A stretch of 64,000 nt of DNA. Source: UBA8752 sp036159995 (lineage in GTDB: Bacteria > Bacteroidota > Bacteroidia > Flavobacteriales_D > Sanyastnellaceae). The notes below the pieces were generated by a model. That model worked only from the letters and a program-made list of their open reading frames with translations. It had not been told where the DNA came from and did not search any database. Positions 53,546 through 62,764 of this stretch are shown here, piece by piece. Each line of letters begins with the position of its first letter. The first letter of the stretch is position 1. The translations under genes and the position numbers were made by a program. Location of the stretch: positions 10,579 to 74,578 of the forward strand of contig JAYYEI010000015.1 of NCBI GenBank assembly GCA_036159995.1. The letters run 5' to 3'.

Positions 53546-55894
53546 TCAAGCCTTCTCCTCTTCGTTTGCGTTGGCGTCGCCTTCGTCAGCCTTGGGCTCC
53601 TCGGCCGGAGCGTCCTCAGCCTTGGGCTCCTCAGCGGGAGCTTCCTCAGCGGGAGCCTCCTCCTTCTTGGCCTTCGGCTTCGCCTTGGCCTTGGTGGCCT
53701 TCTTGGCGGGCTTCTTGGCCTCCTTGGCCTCTTCAGCGGGCGCTTCCTCGGCAGCCGGCTCGGCGGCAGGGCCGTCCTCCATCTGCTGCTTCAGCTGCGA
53801 CAGCACGTCAAGGTCACCGAAGGTGGTCTTGGCCTGACGCTCGTTCACCTCGCGCACAGCGCGCTGGGTGGCCGGGCTGGAACCGCCATCGCGATCGTCA
53901 CGACGCTTCCGGTTGTCGGATCCACCGCGCTTCTTGGCGGGCGGCTCCTCGTACGGGCGCAGGTGCGACACCGTGATGCGCTTGGCGTTCCGGTTGAACT
54001 CGAGCACGATGAAGTCGGCGCTCTCCTCCACCTTGATGTCGGTGCCATCCTCGCGCTTGAGGTGCTTGGCCTGACAGAAGCCTTCCACACCGTACGGCAG
54101 AGCCACGCCGACATTGCTGCCGTCGATGGACACCACGGTCCCCTTGTGGGTGGAGCCCACTTCGAACACGCTCTCGAACGTGTCCCACGGGTTCTCCTGG
54201 AGTTGCTTGTGGCCAAGGCTCATGCGGCGGTTGGCCTTGTCGAGCTCAAGCACGACGACTTCGATCTCGTCTCCCACGTTGCAGAACTCCGAGGGGTGCT
54301 TGATCTTCTTCTCCCAGCTGAGGTCGGAGATGTGGACGAGGCCATCGATGCCCTCCTCCATCTCGACGAACAGGCCGAAGTTGGTGAAGTTGCGCACCTT
54401 TCCGGAGTGCTTGGACTGCACCGGGAACTTGAACTCGATGTTGTCCCACGGATCCGGAACGAGCTGCTTCATGCCGAGGCTCATCTTCCGCTCCTCGCGG
54501 TCGATGCCCAACACGACGGTCTCGATCTCGTCTCCCACCTTCAGGAACTCCTGGGCGCTGCGCAGGTGCTGGCTCCAGCTCATCTCGCTGACATGGAGCA
54601 GACCCTCGACGCCTTCGGACACTTCCACAAAGGCACCGTAGTCGGCCACGACCACAACCTTGCCCTTGATCTTGTCTCCGACGTTGACCGTCTCGGACAT
54701 GGCATCCCACGGGTGAGCCGTGAGCTGCTTGATGCCGAGGGCGATTCGCTTGCGGTCGTCGTCGAAGTCGAGGATGACCACGTTGAGGCGCTGGTCGACT
54801 TCGACCACTTCCTCCGGATGGCTCACGCGGCCCCAGCTGAGGTCGGTGATGTGCACCAGTCCGTCCACGCCGCCGAGGTCGACGAACACACCGTAGCTGG
54901 TGATGTTCTTGACGACACCCTCGAGGACCTGACCCTTCTCCAGTCCGGAGATGATCTGGCGCTTCTGCTCTTCCAGCTCGGCCTCGATGAGGGCCTTGTG
55001 GGAGACCACGACGTTCTTGTACTCCTGGTTGATCTTGACGACCTTGAATTCCATCTGCTTGCCGACGTACTCGTCATAGTCGCGGATGGGCTTGACGTCA
55101 ATTTGGCTGCCCGGCAGGAAGGCCTCGATGCCGAACACGTCGACGATGAGTCCACCCTTGGTGCGGCACTTGATCGAACCCATGACGATCTCGTCATTCT
55201 CGAGGGCTCCGTTGACCTTGATCCACGCGCTGTGGATGCGGGCGGTCCGGTGGGACACCACGAGCTGACCATTGCGGTCCTCCTGCTGCTCCACAAAAAC
55301 CGGCACCACGTCTCCAACGCGGAGCTCGGGGTTGTAACGGAACTCGGAAGCACCGATGACACCCTCGGACTTGTAGCCGATGTTCACCACCACTTCCTTT
55401 TTGCCGATGCTCACGATCGTGCCATCGACCACCTCGGATTCACGGATGAGGTTGAGGCTACCTTCATAGAGGTCTTCCAGCTTGGCCCGCTCTTCGGGAT
55501 CCATCTCATCCTTCTCGGCATCCTGGTCATCCCAATCGAACTCGTCGCCGGGAACATCCAGCTCGCGCATCACCCAAGGCTCAGCGGGCTTCTCTTCCTC
55601 AGCGGGCGCTTCCTCAGCAACCGGGGCCTCCTCGGCGGGAGCTTCCTCAGCAGCCGGAGCTTCCTCAGCAGCCGGAGCTTCCTCGGCGGGAGCTTCCTCA
55701 GCAGCGGGAGCCTCCTCGGCGGGAGCTTCCTCAGCAGCTGGGGCCTCCTTGGCGGGAGCCTCCTCGTCAGGGGTTTCTACTTCTTCAGTGGCCTCGGGCG
55801 TGGTTGCCTCTTGGGCCTCCTGCGGCTGGTCCGCAGCGGCATCGTTGGATGCATTCGCCTGATCCTCAGGCTTGTTGTTTTCTTCGGTCATCAT
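53546..55894 (-). CDS. rpsA: 30S ribosomal protein S1 with long acidic/Ala-rich termini
   Basis: A 782-residue S1. Six S1 (OB-fold) repeats cover ~170-650, for example 'GVVKNITSYGVFVDLGGVDGLVHITDLSW' (core GVFVDLGGVDGLVHITDLSW), 'YGAFVEVSEGVEGLLHVSEM' and 'FGLFVEMEEGIDGLVHISDL'. The first ~130 residues are a low-complexity AEEAPAEEAPA array, and the last ~90 (AKKATKAKAKPKAKKEEAPA) alternate basic and acidic repeats. S1 loads mRNA onto 30S, important where Shine-Dalgarno sites are weak. Two adjacent ATGs (55894, 55891). Classical S1 is near 560-600 residues. Confidence 0.92.
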   Translation of the reverse strand: MMTEENNKPEDQANASNDAAADQPQEAQEATTPEATEEVETPDEEAPAKEAPAAEEAPAEEAPAAEEAPAEEAPAAEEAPAAEEAPAEEAPVAEEAPAEEEKPAEPWVMRELDVPGDEFDWDDQDAEKDEMDPEERAKLEDLYEGSLNLIRESEVVDGTIVSIGKKEVVVNIGYKSEGVIGASEFRYNPELRVGDVVPVFVEQQEDRNGQLVVSHRTARIHSAWIKVNGALENDEIVMGSIKCRTKGGLIVDVFGIEAFLPGSQIDVKPIRDYDEYVGKQMEFKVVKINQEYKNVVVSHKALIEAELEEQKRQIISGLEKGQVLEGVVKNITSYGVFVDLGGVDGLVHITDLSWGRVSHPEEVVEVDQRLNVVILDFDDDRKRIALGIKQLTAHPWDAMSETVNVGDKIKGKVVVVADYGAFVEVSEGVEGLLHVSEMSWSQHLRSAQEFLKVGDEIETVVLGIDREERKMSLGMKQLVPDPWDNIEFKFPVQSKHSGKVRNFTNFGLFVEMEEGIDGLVHISDLSWEKKIKHPSEFCNVGDEIEVVVLELDKANRRMSLGHKQLQENPWDTFESVFEVGSTHKGTVVSIDGSNVGVALPYGVEGFCQAKHLKREDGTDIKVEESADFIVLEFNRNAKRITVSHLRPYEEPPAKKRGGSDNRKRRDDRDGGSSPATQRAVREVNERQAKTTFGDLDVLSQLKQQMEDGPAAEPAAEEAPAEEAKEAKKPAKKATKAKAKPKAKKEEAPAEEAPAEEPKAEDAPAEEPKADEGDANANEEEKA

Positions 55895-55984
55895 GACTCG
55901 AAGGGTCTCTTGTATCCGAGTGAAGCGCCTTTCAATCGGAGTTGATGGAACAAGGGGCAGATGGCGCTCGCCCCAAAAGGGCCG

Positions 55985-55992
55985 CAAAAATA
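55985..55992 (-). promoter_or_regulatory. -7 promoter element (TATTTTTG) for rpsA
   Basis: An exact TAnnTTTG match on the minus strand ending 91 bases before the S1 start, leaving an ~85-base leader with a possible GGGGC/GCCCC hairpin. S1 mRNAs are often autoregulated through their leaders, but no specific element can be named. Confidence 0.45.
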
Positions 55993-56034
55993 GGACAAAC
56001 GGAGCGCATTACCACGCCAACCGCCAATTCCGAA

Positions 56035-59000
56035 TCAATTGGTCTGCTCGAGCAGCCTGGCCGAGCTGAATCCAGACCGTCGGGATTCCGCCATCCATTG
56101 CTCGGCCTCTGCCTGATCCGACGTCAACCGGGTCAAGTAGACCGTTTCCGTCCCCCGGCGTTCGGATCGGATTTCCCAATCGAGGGGAGCATCCAAGATT
56201 GCGTTGGCCAAGCGGACGGGAATGGTGCTGCTGAACCGGCCCAATTCAACCCGCCAGCCAGACTCGACGGTCAAGGCTTCCAGCTCAACCGGCTGCGCGG
56301 GAAGGGGCCGACTTTCCTCTGGTTGCCCCACCCCGGCAATTCCTGTTACTGCCGTGGTACGCGCCTGAGACAACGGGGTACGCCGGCCATTGATGTAAAC
56401 CACAACGAAGGCGTCCGCTCGGCCCTTCGACCTCAGGTCGTCGCGATGCTCAACAGCGTCCGATTCGCTGGCAAACCGTCCCGAAAACAGCCTCAGCCAA
56501 CCATCTGAACCGGCATCTTCCCGGGTGAGGGTGCCCAGAACCTCAAGCGACCGCGCATCCGGCACTCCCCGGAACGCGCCGACCTGCACGCTGTACACCC
56601 GTCCCTGCACCCCTTCCCACGTGGGAATGTCTTCCGCTTCAACGGGCATGCCCGCGACCCCAACGGCCGTCGAGGCAGCCGCCTCTGGGAGAACGGAGCG
56701 CTCCACCGCCAGGCGGTCGGCATCCGGCCGAGCTGCCCGCACCCGCTCTCCGCCGACAAACCGAACCACAAAAGCATCGCTGTACCCCAAGTCCCGGATG
56801 GCATCCCGGGCCACTACTGCGGCGTCATAAGCGTCGAAGCTACCGGCGAGGTAACGGGTGATGCCGTTGTCGAGGCGTTGGGCCCACATCGGATCGAAGA
56901 CAGAGAAGATGGCGGCTGGCAGCGATTTCCTAAAGGCGCCCACCTGGACCTTGTACTCGATTCCTTCGGCCCTTGGCCGGCCATCGGACACGGCAAAGAC
57001 TTCAGCGGCGGCCAGTTCGGCGCTTTCTCCCGGATTCGCAGCACGGGCCAGGATGGCGCGCTCAAACGCGTCCCGCTCAATGGGCCTCAATCGAATGCCA
57101 CTGCCCGACCGGGCTCCGACGCCCACCACCTCGGCCGCAGGCAACGTCACCTCATACTGTCGCTCCACCCGGTCGCGCACTGGATCCACATTCGACGCGG
57201 CATCAGAACTGACCGTAACCAGAGTCTCTCCTTCTGTCCCAGCGTCACTGCTTAACGTTTCACTTTCAGCGACATCCTCCGCAACAATTTCCACGATTTC
57301 CTCTCCCTTCAATCGACGCTCCATGGCGTCGAGGTCGACTTCCTGGATGGCCTTGCGGACATCCCGACTCGCGAAGAACACGTCCTTCTCCCGGGCACTG
57401 AGATTCCGCCTTGACGAGGCCGCGGTCTCCATGGCCGCCTTTGCCTCGCGCCAAGCCCGCCAAGAACGAAGGAGACGGTCTTCGGCCGGAGTGAGGGACA
57501 ACTCATCCTGCTCTGCCAATTGCGCCTGATCATCCAACATCGAGGCCAAACGTGCCGGAGTCCAACTCGCGGGCAGTTCGTCCTGAACCAACTTCACCAC
57601 GTCTTCCACCCCAGCCGTGCGCTCGGCCTCGATCCGCTCAGCCTCGATCCGCTCAGCTTCGATTCGCTCGGTTTCGATGCGCTCAGCCTCAATCCGCTCG
57701 GCTTCGGTCCGCTCGGCCTCCATCCGTTCAGCCTCAATCCGCTCGGCTTCGATCCGCTCGGCCTCAATTCTTTCAGCTTCGAAGCGCTGGGCCTCAACCC
57801 GTTCAGCTTCGATGCGCTCTGCTTCCGCCATGGCCAAGCTCGCCGTTTCGATGCGCGCCAATTCCGCACGAATGGCGTCTTCCTCCAATTCCATGAGAGA
57901 TAGACGGCGCGCTTCCTCCATCAGGGCCGCATGCCATGCCCGTTGGCTTTCAAACCGCTCTGCACCCCGCGCCTTTCGGGCCTGGGACGCCGCCGTCCGA
58001 GAGCGAGACACAGCCTCCTCCCAGTCTGACCGTCTGGCGAGGGCCCCTTCCAACACGGCGGAGCCCGATGTCTCCGCTCCTTCAACGACAGCATCCCAGA
58101 CATCCTCGTTGACGGCCTTCCGTTCCCCCTCCGCGATGCCCGACAGGAGGTCCAGCATGGCTTCCTTGAGATTCAGCAACTCCTTCGCCGTTCCGGCCTC
58201 CATGGCCTCGAAATCCTCAAGCTCGGTCACCAACGGGACGCCATTTCCTCCACTCTGATTGACCAGTTCTTGCCAAGCCCGTTCCACGGAGCGGGATTCA
58301 TGAATGGCTGCTTGCCACCCCGCCATCCACCGGCCGCTTGCCTCTCCCGATTCAAGACGCGCTTCGACCTCTGTTCCTGATTCGGTCTCCATGGCCTCGC
58401 CCAGAACGAAACGGGCCAGCGTTTCGCTCGACGTGTTGCCAAACGGGTCCGTCAAGAATTCCATGTCCCGGACCGGCTCCATGGGCTCCGGATCGGTTTC
58501 AACGACAGCGATCGGTTCTGAAGACACGGCAAGCTCTTCAAGGTGACGCTCCCATTGATCGCGCACCACCTCCAGGTGGCGCTGTTGGCGCTTGAGCCAT
58601 TCTCCCCGCCACCCCGATCGCTCCTTGCGCGTCCACCCCTCTTCCGCATCGGCTAGGCCAGCCGCCCATTGCTCAAGGGCATCCGGGAGAATTTCATCTT
58701 CTGCGAAAGCTTCATCTGATTCAGCTGCGGTTTCTCCTTTGGCCGTCTGCCAATCCGACGCGGCTTGGATGGCCTGGGCAAGTTCTGCGCCGCGCATGGC
58801 CTGGATCTCCCGGATGGCCAGGCGCTCCCTGCGATAGGCCAAGGCCGCATCTCCAGCGACCTCAGCCAGAGAGGCCTTGGTGGCCGATTGCACCGCCGTC
58901 GTCCAGGTCTCGATCATGTAGCGGACGTCTTCCAATGCGGCACCATCCCGGACTTCCGGGGCCATGAGCTCCGCGTCCGGAACCCACTCCGACAAGGCCT

Positions 59001-60936
59001 CCACCTGTTCTGACAGGATTCCCGCCGCCACCATACTGGGCGAATCCAAAAATTGGGACTCCTGCTCGAGGAGCATCCTGGCTTTTTCATTCCAGACCTC
59101 AGCCAAGGCCTGCGGTTCCTGCTCCACCATTCGGCTCCGCTCCTCCGGCGTCGGCACATCGCCGTCCTCCACCACCTCGGAGACCGTGCGGGGTGCGGAA
59201 TCCGGTTGAGTCGACGGCGAAGAGGCATCTACAACGTCGGCCCCTTCTCCATCCAATGGCACCACACTATCAGACCCCGGGCTGGGATTGGGACGCCCTT
59301 TTAAGACGTCCGTAGAGGAACCGGACTGGGCCACCGCCTCGGTGGGTTCCTTCAAATCCGAGGGGGCCGAGGACGTGGTAACGTCCACTTCCACCGCCAC
59401 CAAGTCAGGTTCCGCCGTCGGGACAGGTGCTGTCGGCGCCGAAAGCTCCAAACGCGCACCAATCCATTGACCCCAGGATGGAGGCGTCAACTCAGCTTTT
59501 TCCGGCTCAGCACCGCCCGTTTCCACATCCAAAGCAGAGGCCCCAGTAACAGCCGGCCCCGTGGCCTCCTCGCGCAGATCGGCCAGCATCGCCCAATCGA
59601 CTTCGGTGCGCTCCTCCAGAGACCATCCTCGCCCTTGCTTGCGCAATTCCCACGCCGAATCGTTCGAACCAAAGGCCTCCGACACGATGTCGCCCCCTTC
59701 CCCCTCCAGGACAATCCGCAATCCAATGGCCCCGTCCAACTCAGGCAAGGCTTCGTGCTCGGCCCCTTCCCCGTCCAATGCCCGGGTCACCACCTCCTCG
59801 CCCTGCGCATAAACGCGCAGGGTCATCCCGGAGGATTCCACTTCGTCCGCCATCCAACTGACGGACCCCGCATCGAATGGGGCGGCCGACAGGGCGACCC
59901 GATAGGCGTGAATCCGCCCTTCCCGGGCCGCTCGGTTGGAGGACATCCACGCTCCACCGTCCGGTTCCGGGATGAAAAACTCATCGTCGTTGACGGAGTT
60001 GATGGGGAACGGAAGGCGTTCCGGCACCCCAACCGGACCATTCTCCCACTTCACCGCGTAGATGTCCTGGCCGCCGAGGCCACCGGGACGGTTGCTGGAG
60101 AAGTACAGAATGCCCTCCGGTGCCAGATAGGCGCCCCGCTCGTCGTATTCCGTGTTGATGGTGTCCGACAAGCGCTCGGCCTCGCCATACTCTCCGCCGG
60201 TCAATGGAATCGAATAAAGGTCCCACCCGGTCTTGCCCGATTTGCCCAGTGAGGCGTAGACCACAACCGTGTCCCCATTGTGGAAGGCAATGCGGCCCGG
60301 AGCCACCTTGCCATCGGCCTTGGAGCGAAGCGCCTTGGGCGTGTTGACGAGGCGCAGCCCAGGCGTTTCCGGACGGTAGAACCGGAAGGCGCCGTCCGGG
60401 TCAGCCGGATACCGATCCAGCACCTTGAGACCCACGGCTTCCTGCGGGTCCCACACCGCCGCACCGCACATCGCGGCTGCCGTTTCCGCCTCGGCCTTGA
60501 AGCGCCCCTTTTTGCCGGCAGCAGCGAGGTAGGCCGCGTACAGGTCCCGGGCGCGTTCGAAGTCGTACTCCAATTGGGCCATCCGGGCCCGGTGAAATTC
60601 GAGATCGACATCGGCGCACCCCTGCTTGACGGCAATGCGCAGATGACGGCGGGCCATGGCGAGGCGACCCGGCTCCTTCAGTGCGCAGCCGGCCAATCGG
60701 CCATGGAGGCATCCCTCTTCGGGAAACAGGCTCACCAAACGCTCGAAATCACTCAGCGCTTCCAACAGGCGGCCTTCGGCATATGCCGCCTCAGCCCGCA
60801 TCCTGAGCTCTTCAATGCCCTGAGGGTCTTGGGCTTTGGCGAGGTGGGGAGCCGACAGCGCACACCACAGCAGAAGTCCACTCCTGAGGAGAACTGAACT
60901 CCGCCGGGCCAACTCCGAAACCCCCGCGCGCGACAT
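56035..60936 (-). CDS. Giant envelope protein: TPR + PD40 beta-propeller + helical repeats + three SPOR domains
   Basis: A 1633-residue exported protein (signal peptide RSGLLLWCALSAPHLAKAQ). TPR-like helices at ~40-170 (AEAAYAEGRLLEALSDFERL). PD40-type propeller strands at ~215-345 (GRIAFHNGDTVVVYASLG; GILYFSSNRPGGLGGQDIY). A long Glu/Ala-rich helical region ~480-1200 includes a pentapeptide AERIE array (~1030-1105). Three C-terminal SPOR-like domains start at ~1322 (YKVQVGAFRKS), ~1445 (YSVQVGAFRG) and ~1555 (WRVELGRFSS). SPOR domains bind denuded septal peptidoglycan. Probably a periplasmic envelope-spanning or division-linked scaffold; not matched to a named protein. Confidence 0.82.
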   Translation of the reverse strand: MSRAGVSELARRSSVLLRSGLLLWCALSAPHLAKAQDPQGIEELRMRAEAAYAEGRLLEALSDFERLVSLFPEEGCLHGRLAGCALKEPGRLAMARRHLRIAVKQGCADVDLEFHRARMAQLEYDFERARDLYAAYLAAAGKKGRFKAEAETAAAMCGAAVWDPQEAVGLKVLDRYPADPDGAFRFYRPETPGLRLVNTPKALRSKADGKVAPGRIAFHNGDTVVVYASLGKSGKTGWDLYSIPLTGGEYGEAERLSDTINTEYDERGAYLAPEGILYFSSNRPGGLGGQDIYAVKWENGPVGVPERLPFPINSVNDDEFFIPEPDGGAWMSSNRAAREGRIHAYRVALSAAPFDAGSVSWMADEVESSGMTLRVYAQGEEVVTRALDGEGAEHEALPELDGAIGLRIVLEGEGGDIVSEAFGSNDSAWELRKQGRGWSLEERTEVDWAMLADLREEATGPAVTGASALDVETGGAEPEKAELTPPSWGQWIGARLELSAPTAPVPTAEPDLVAVEVDVTTSSAPSDLKEPTEAVAQSGSSTDVLKGRPNPSPGSDSVVPLDGEGADVVDASSPSTQPDSAPRTVSEVVEDGDVPTPEERSRMVEQEPQALAEVWNEKARMLLEQESQFLDSPSMVAAGILSEQVEALSEWVPDAELMAPEVRDGAALEDVRYMIETWTTAVQSATKASLAEVAGDAALAYRRERLAIREIQAMRGAELAQAIQAASDWQTAKGETAAESDEAFAEDEILPDALEQWAAGLADAEEGWTRKERSGWRGEWLKRQQRHLEVVRDQWERHLEELAVSSEPIAVVETDPEPMEPVRDMEFLTDPFGNTSSETLARFVLGEAMETESGTEVEARLESGEASGRWMAGWQAAIHESRSVERAWQELVNQSGGNGVPLVTELEDFEAMEAGTAKELLNLKEAMLDLLSGIAEGERKAVNEDVWDAVVEGAETSGSAVLEGALARRSDWEEAVSRSRTAASQARKARGAERFESQRAWHAALMEEARRLSLMELEEDAIRAELARIETASLAMAEAERIEAERVEAQRFEAERIEAERIEAERIEAERMEAERTEAERIEAERIETERIEAERIEAERIEAERTAGVEDVVKLVQDELPASWTPARLASMLDDQAQLAEQDELSLTPAEDRLLRSWRAWREAKAAMETAASSRRNLSAREKDVFFASRDVRKAIQEVDLDAMERRLKGEEIVEIVAEDVAESETLSSDAGTEGETLVTVSSDAASNVDPVRDRVERQYEVTLPAAEVVGVGARSGSGIRLRPIERDAFERAILARAANPGESAELAAAEVFAVSDGRPRAEGIEYKVQVGAFRKSLPAAIFSVFDPMWAQRLDNGITRYLAGSFDAYDAAVVARDAIRDLGYSDAFVVRFVGGERVRAARPDADRLAVERSVLPEAAASTAVGVAGMPVEAEDIPTWEGVQGRVYSVQVGAFRGVPDARSLEVLGTLTREDAGSDGWLRLFSGRFASESDAVEHRDDLRSKGRADAFVVVYINGRRTPLSQARTTAVTGIAGVGQPEESRPLPAQPVELEALTVESGWRVELGRFSSTIPVRLANAILDAPLDWEIRSERRGTETVYLTRLTSDQAEAEQWMAESRRSGFSSARLLEQTN
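57615..57835 (-). repeat. 15-bp tandem repeat encoding ~14 copies of the pentapeptide AERIE
   Basis: Within the giant SPOR protein, consecutive five-residue units read AERIE with variants AERVE, AQRFE, AERME, AERTE and TERIE, about 14 in a row. The strict five-residue period differs from heptad coiled coils and is closer to charged single alpha-helices. Confidence 0.85.
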
Positions 60937-61032
60937 GAAGGCAAATTGAGGCGCACACGGCGACGAACGCGTAGGAACGGCGGGGGTTTTCAACAGGAAT
61001 GGCCTGACCCTTCCCGAGGCATGGGACGCCCC

Positions 61033-61040
61033 TACCTTTG
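61033..61040 (+). promoter_or_regulatory. -7 promoter element (TACCTTTG) for P5C dehydrogenase
   Basis: An exact TAnnTTTG match ending 19 bases before the start codon at 61059. No clear -33 element. Confidence 0.43.
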
Positions 61041-61058
61041 CCGCCACAACGAATTCCC

Positions 61059-62690
61059 ATGCCCAACGCCTTCTTCCAAGTCCCCTACCCGGAGAATGAA
61101 CCCGTCCTCGGATACGGCCCCGGCAGCCCCGAGCGCGAGGCCCAGCTGGCCGAATACGACCGCATGTTGAACCAGGAACCCGTGGCCGTCCCCATGGTGA
61201 TTGGAGGCCGCAAGGTCTTCACCGAGGACAAGCGCCCCCTGACCCCGCCACACGACCATCAGCGCGTCATCGGTCACGCCCATTTCGGCACCTCCGAGCA
61301 TGTCAAGGAGGCCATCGACGCGGCATTGGAAGCCCGCGCCGCTTGGTCCGCCCTCGAATGGGAGCAACGCGCCAGCATCTTCCTCCGCGCCGCCGAAATG
61401 CTCGCCGGCCCCTGGCGGACCCGCATCAATGCGTCCACCATGCTCGCCCAAGGAAAGAACCTGCATCAGGCCGAAATCGACGCCGCCTGTGAGTTCATCG
61501 ACTTCCTTCGGTTCAATTGCCATTTCGCTCAGGAGATCTACGCGCAGCAACCGGAGAGCGCTCCGGGACTCTGGAACCGCCTCGAGTACCGCGCACTGGA
61601 AGGCTTCGTCTTCGCGATCACCCCATTCAACTTCACGGCCATTGCGGGCAACCTGCCCATTTCCGCTGCCCTCATGGGCAACGTGGTAGTGTGGAAGCCG
61701 TCTGACGACCAGATCTACTCCGCCCACGTCATCATGGAGCTGCTGCACGCCGCAGGCCTGCCCGAAGGCGTCATCAATCTGGTGACCGTCGACGGTCCCG
61801 CCGCAGGCGACGTGGTCTTCTCCCACCCCGATTTCGCCGGATTGCACTTCACCGGGTCCACCGGCGTGTTCCGCCACCTGTGGAAGACCATTGGCGAGAA
61901 CATTGCCCAGTACAAGACCTACCCGCGCATTGTCGGCGAGACCGGTGGCAAGGACTTCATCGTCGCGCACCGCTCCGCCGATGTGGACGAAGTGGTCGCC
62001 GGCATCGTCCGCGGCTCCTTCGAGTTCCAGGGACAGAAATGCAGTGCAGCCAGCCGTGTCTACCTCCCAGACAACCTGTGGCCCGAAATCCAAGACAAAC
62101 TGGCCGCCGAAGTGGGCACGCTCAAAATGGGCTCACCGGCCGACCCCACGAATTTCGTGGGCGCCGTGATCAATCGCCGGTCTTTCGACAACATCAAAGG
62201 CTACATCGACTACGCCAAGCAGAGCCCCGACGCCGACATCCTCTGCGGCGGCGTCTGCGACGACAGTGTGGGATACTTCGTGAAACCGACCGTCATCGTG
62301 GCCAAGGACGCCCACTTCAAGACCATGGAGGAGGAAATCTTCGGGCCGGTCGTCACGATCTACGTCTACCCCGCCGATGATTTCGACGGCATCCTGCAAA
62401 CGGTGGATTCCACCAGTGAATACGCCCTGACCGGGGCCGTCTTCGCCCGGGAGAGGTACGCCATCGACGATGCCATGCGCGCCTTGGAGAATGCTGCCGG
62501 CAACTTCTACATCAACGACAAGCCGACCGGCGCCGTCGTGGGCCAACAGCCGTTCGGCGGCGCCCGGGGATCGGGAACCAACGACAAGGCGGGGTCCTAC
62601 CTCAACTTGCTGCGTTGGGTCAGCCCGCGGACAATCAAAGAGACGCTGTCGCCGCCGACCGATTACCGCTATCCGTTCCACCAGGCCTGA
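61059..62690 (+). CDS. pruA: L-glutamate gamma-semialdehyde (1-pyrroline-5-carboxylate) dehydrogenase
   Basis: A 543-residue aldehyde dehydrogenase of the stand-alone P5CDH type. N-terminal 'PYPENEPVLGYGPGSPER' and 'VPMVIGGRKVFTEDKR', then 'FVFAITPFNFTAIAGNLP', Glu in IVGETGGKDF, catalytic Cys in FEFQGQKCSAASRVY and 'GQQPFGGARGSGTNDKAG'. It oxidises glutamate semialdehyde, from proline or ornithine, to glutamate with NAD. The start at 61059 gives the family's usual opening MPNAFF. It stands alone; no proline dehydrogenase is nearby. Confidence 0.94.
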   Translation: MPNAFFQVPYPENEPVLGYGPGSPEREAQLAEYDRMLNQEPVAVPMVIGGRKVFTEDKRPLTPPHDHQRVIGHAHFGTSEHVKEAIDAALEARAAWSALEWEQRASIFLRAAEMLAGPWRTRINASTMLAQGKNLHQAEIDAACEFIDFLRFNCHFAQEIYAQQPESAPGLWNRLEYRALEGFVFAITPFNFTAIAGNLPISAALMGNVVVWKPSDDQIYSAHVIMELLHAAGLPEGVINLVTVDGPAAGDVVFSHPDFAGLHFTGSTGVFRHLWKTIGENIAQYKTYPRIVGETGGKDFIVAHRSADVDEVVAGIVRGSFEFQGQKCSAASRVYLPDNLWPEIQDKLAAEVGTLKMGSPADPTNFVGAVINRRSFDNIKGYIDYAKQSPDADILCGGVCDDSVGYFVKPTVIVAKDAHFKTMEEEIFGPVVTIYVYPADDFDGILQTVDSTSEYALTGAVFARERYAIDDAMRALENAAGNFYINDKPTGAVVGQQPFGGARGSGTNDKAGSYLNLLRWVSPRTIKETLSPPTDYRYPFHQA

Positions 62691-62716
62691 GGCCAGGAGG
62701 AATTTCAATGGAAAGG

Positions 62717-62743
62717 AAAAGGGCGCCGATTGGGCGCCCTTTT
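62717..62743. terminator. Bidirectional rho-independent terminator
   Basis: A perfect 11-bp stem AAAAGGGCGCC/GGCGCCCTTTT around the five-base loop GATTG, with A and T runs on both sides. It lies between the convergent P5CDH and histone-like genes. Confidence 0.85.
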
Positions 62744-62764
62744 CCGTGGTCTTCGTTTGCGTTC

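Noticed and set aside
53441..55945. Long + strand open frame of 834 codons opposite rpsA
   Set aside because: It mirrors the S1 gene codon for codon; the translation is Leu/Val/Asp low-complexity sequence without domains. S1 is unmistakable on the other strand.
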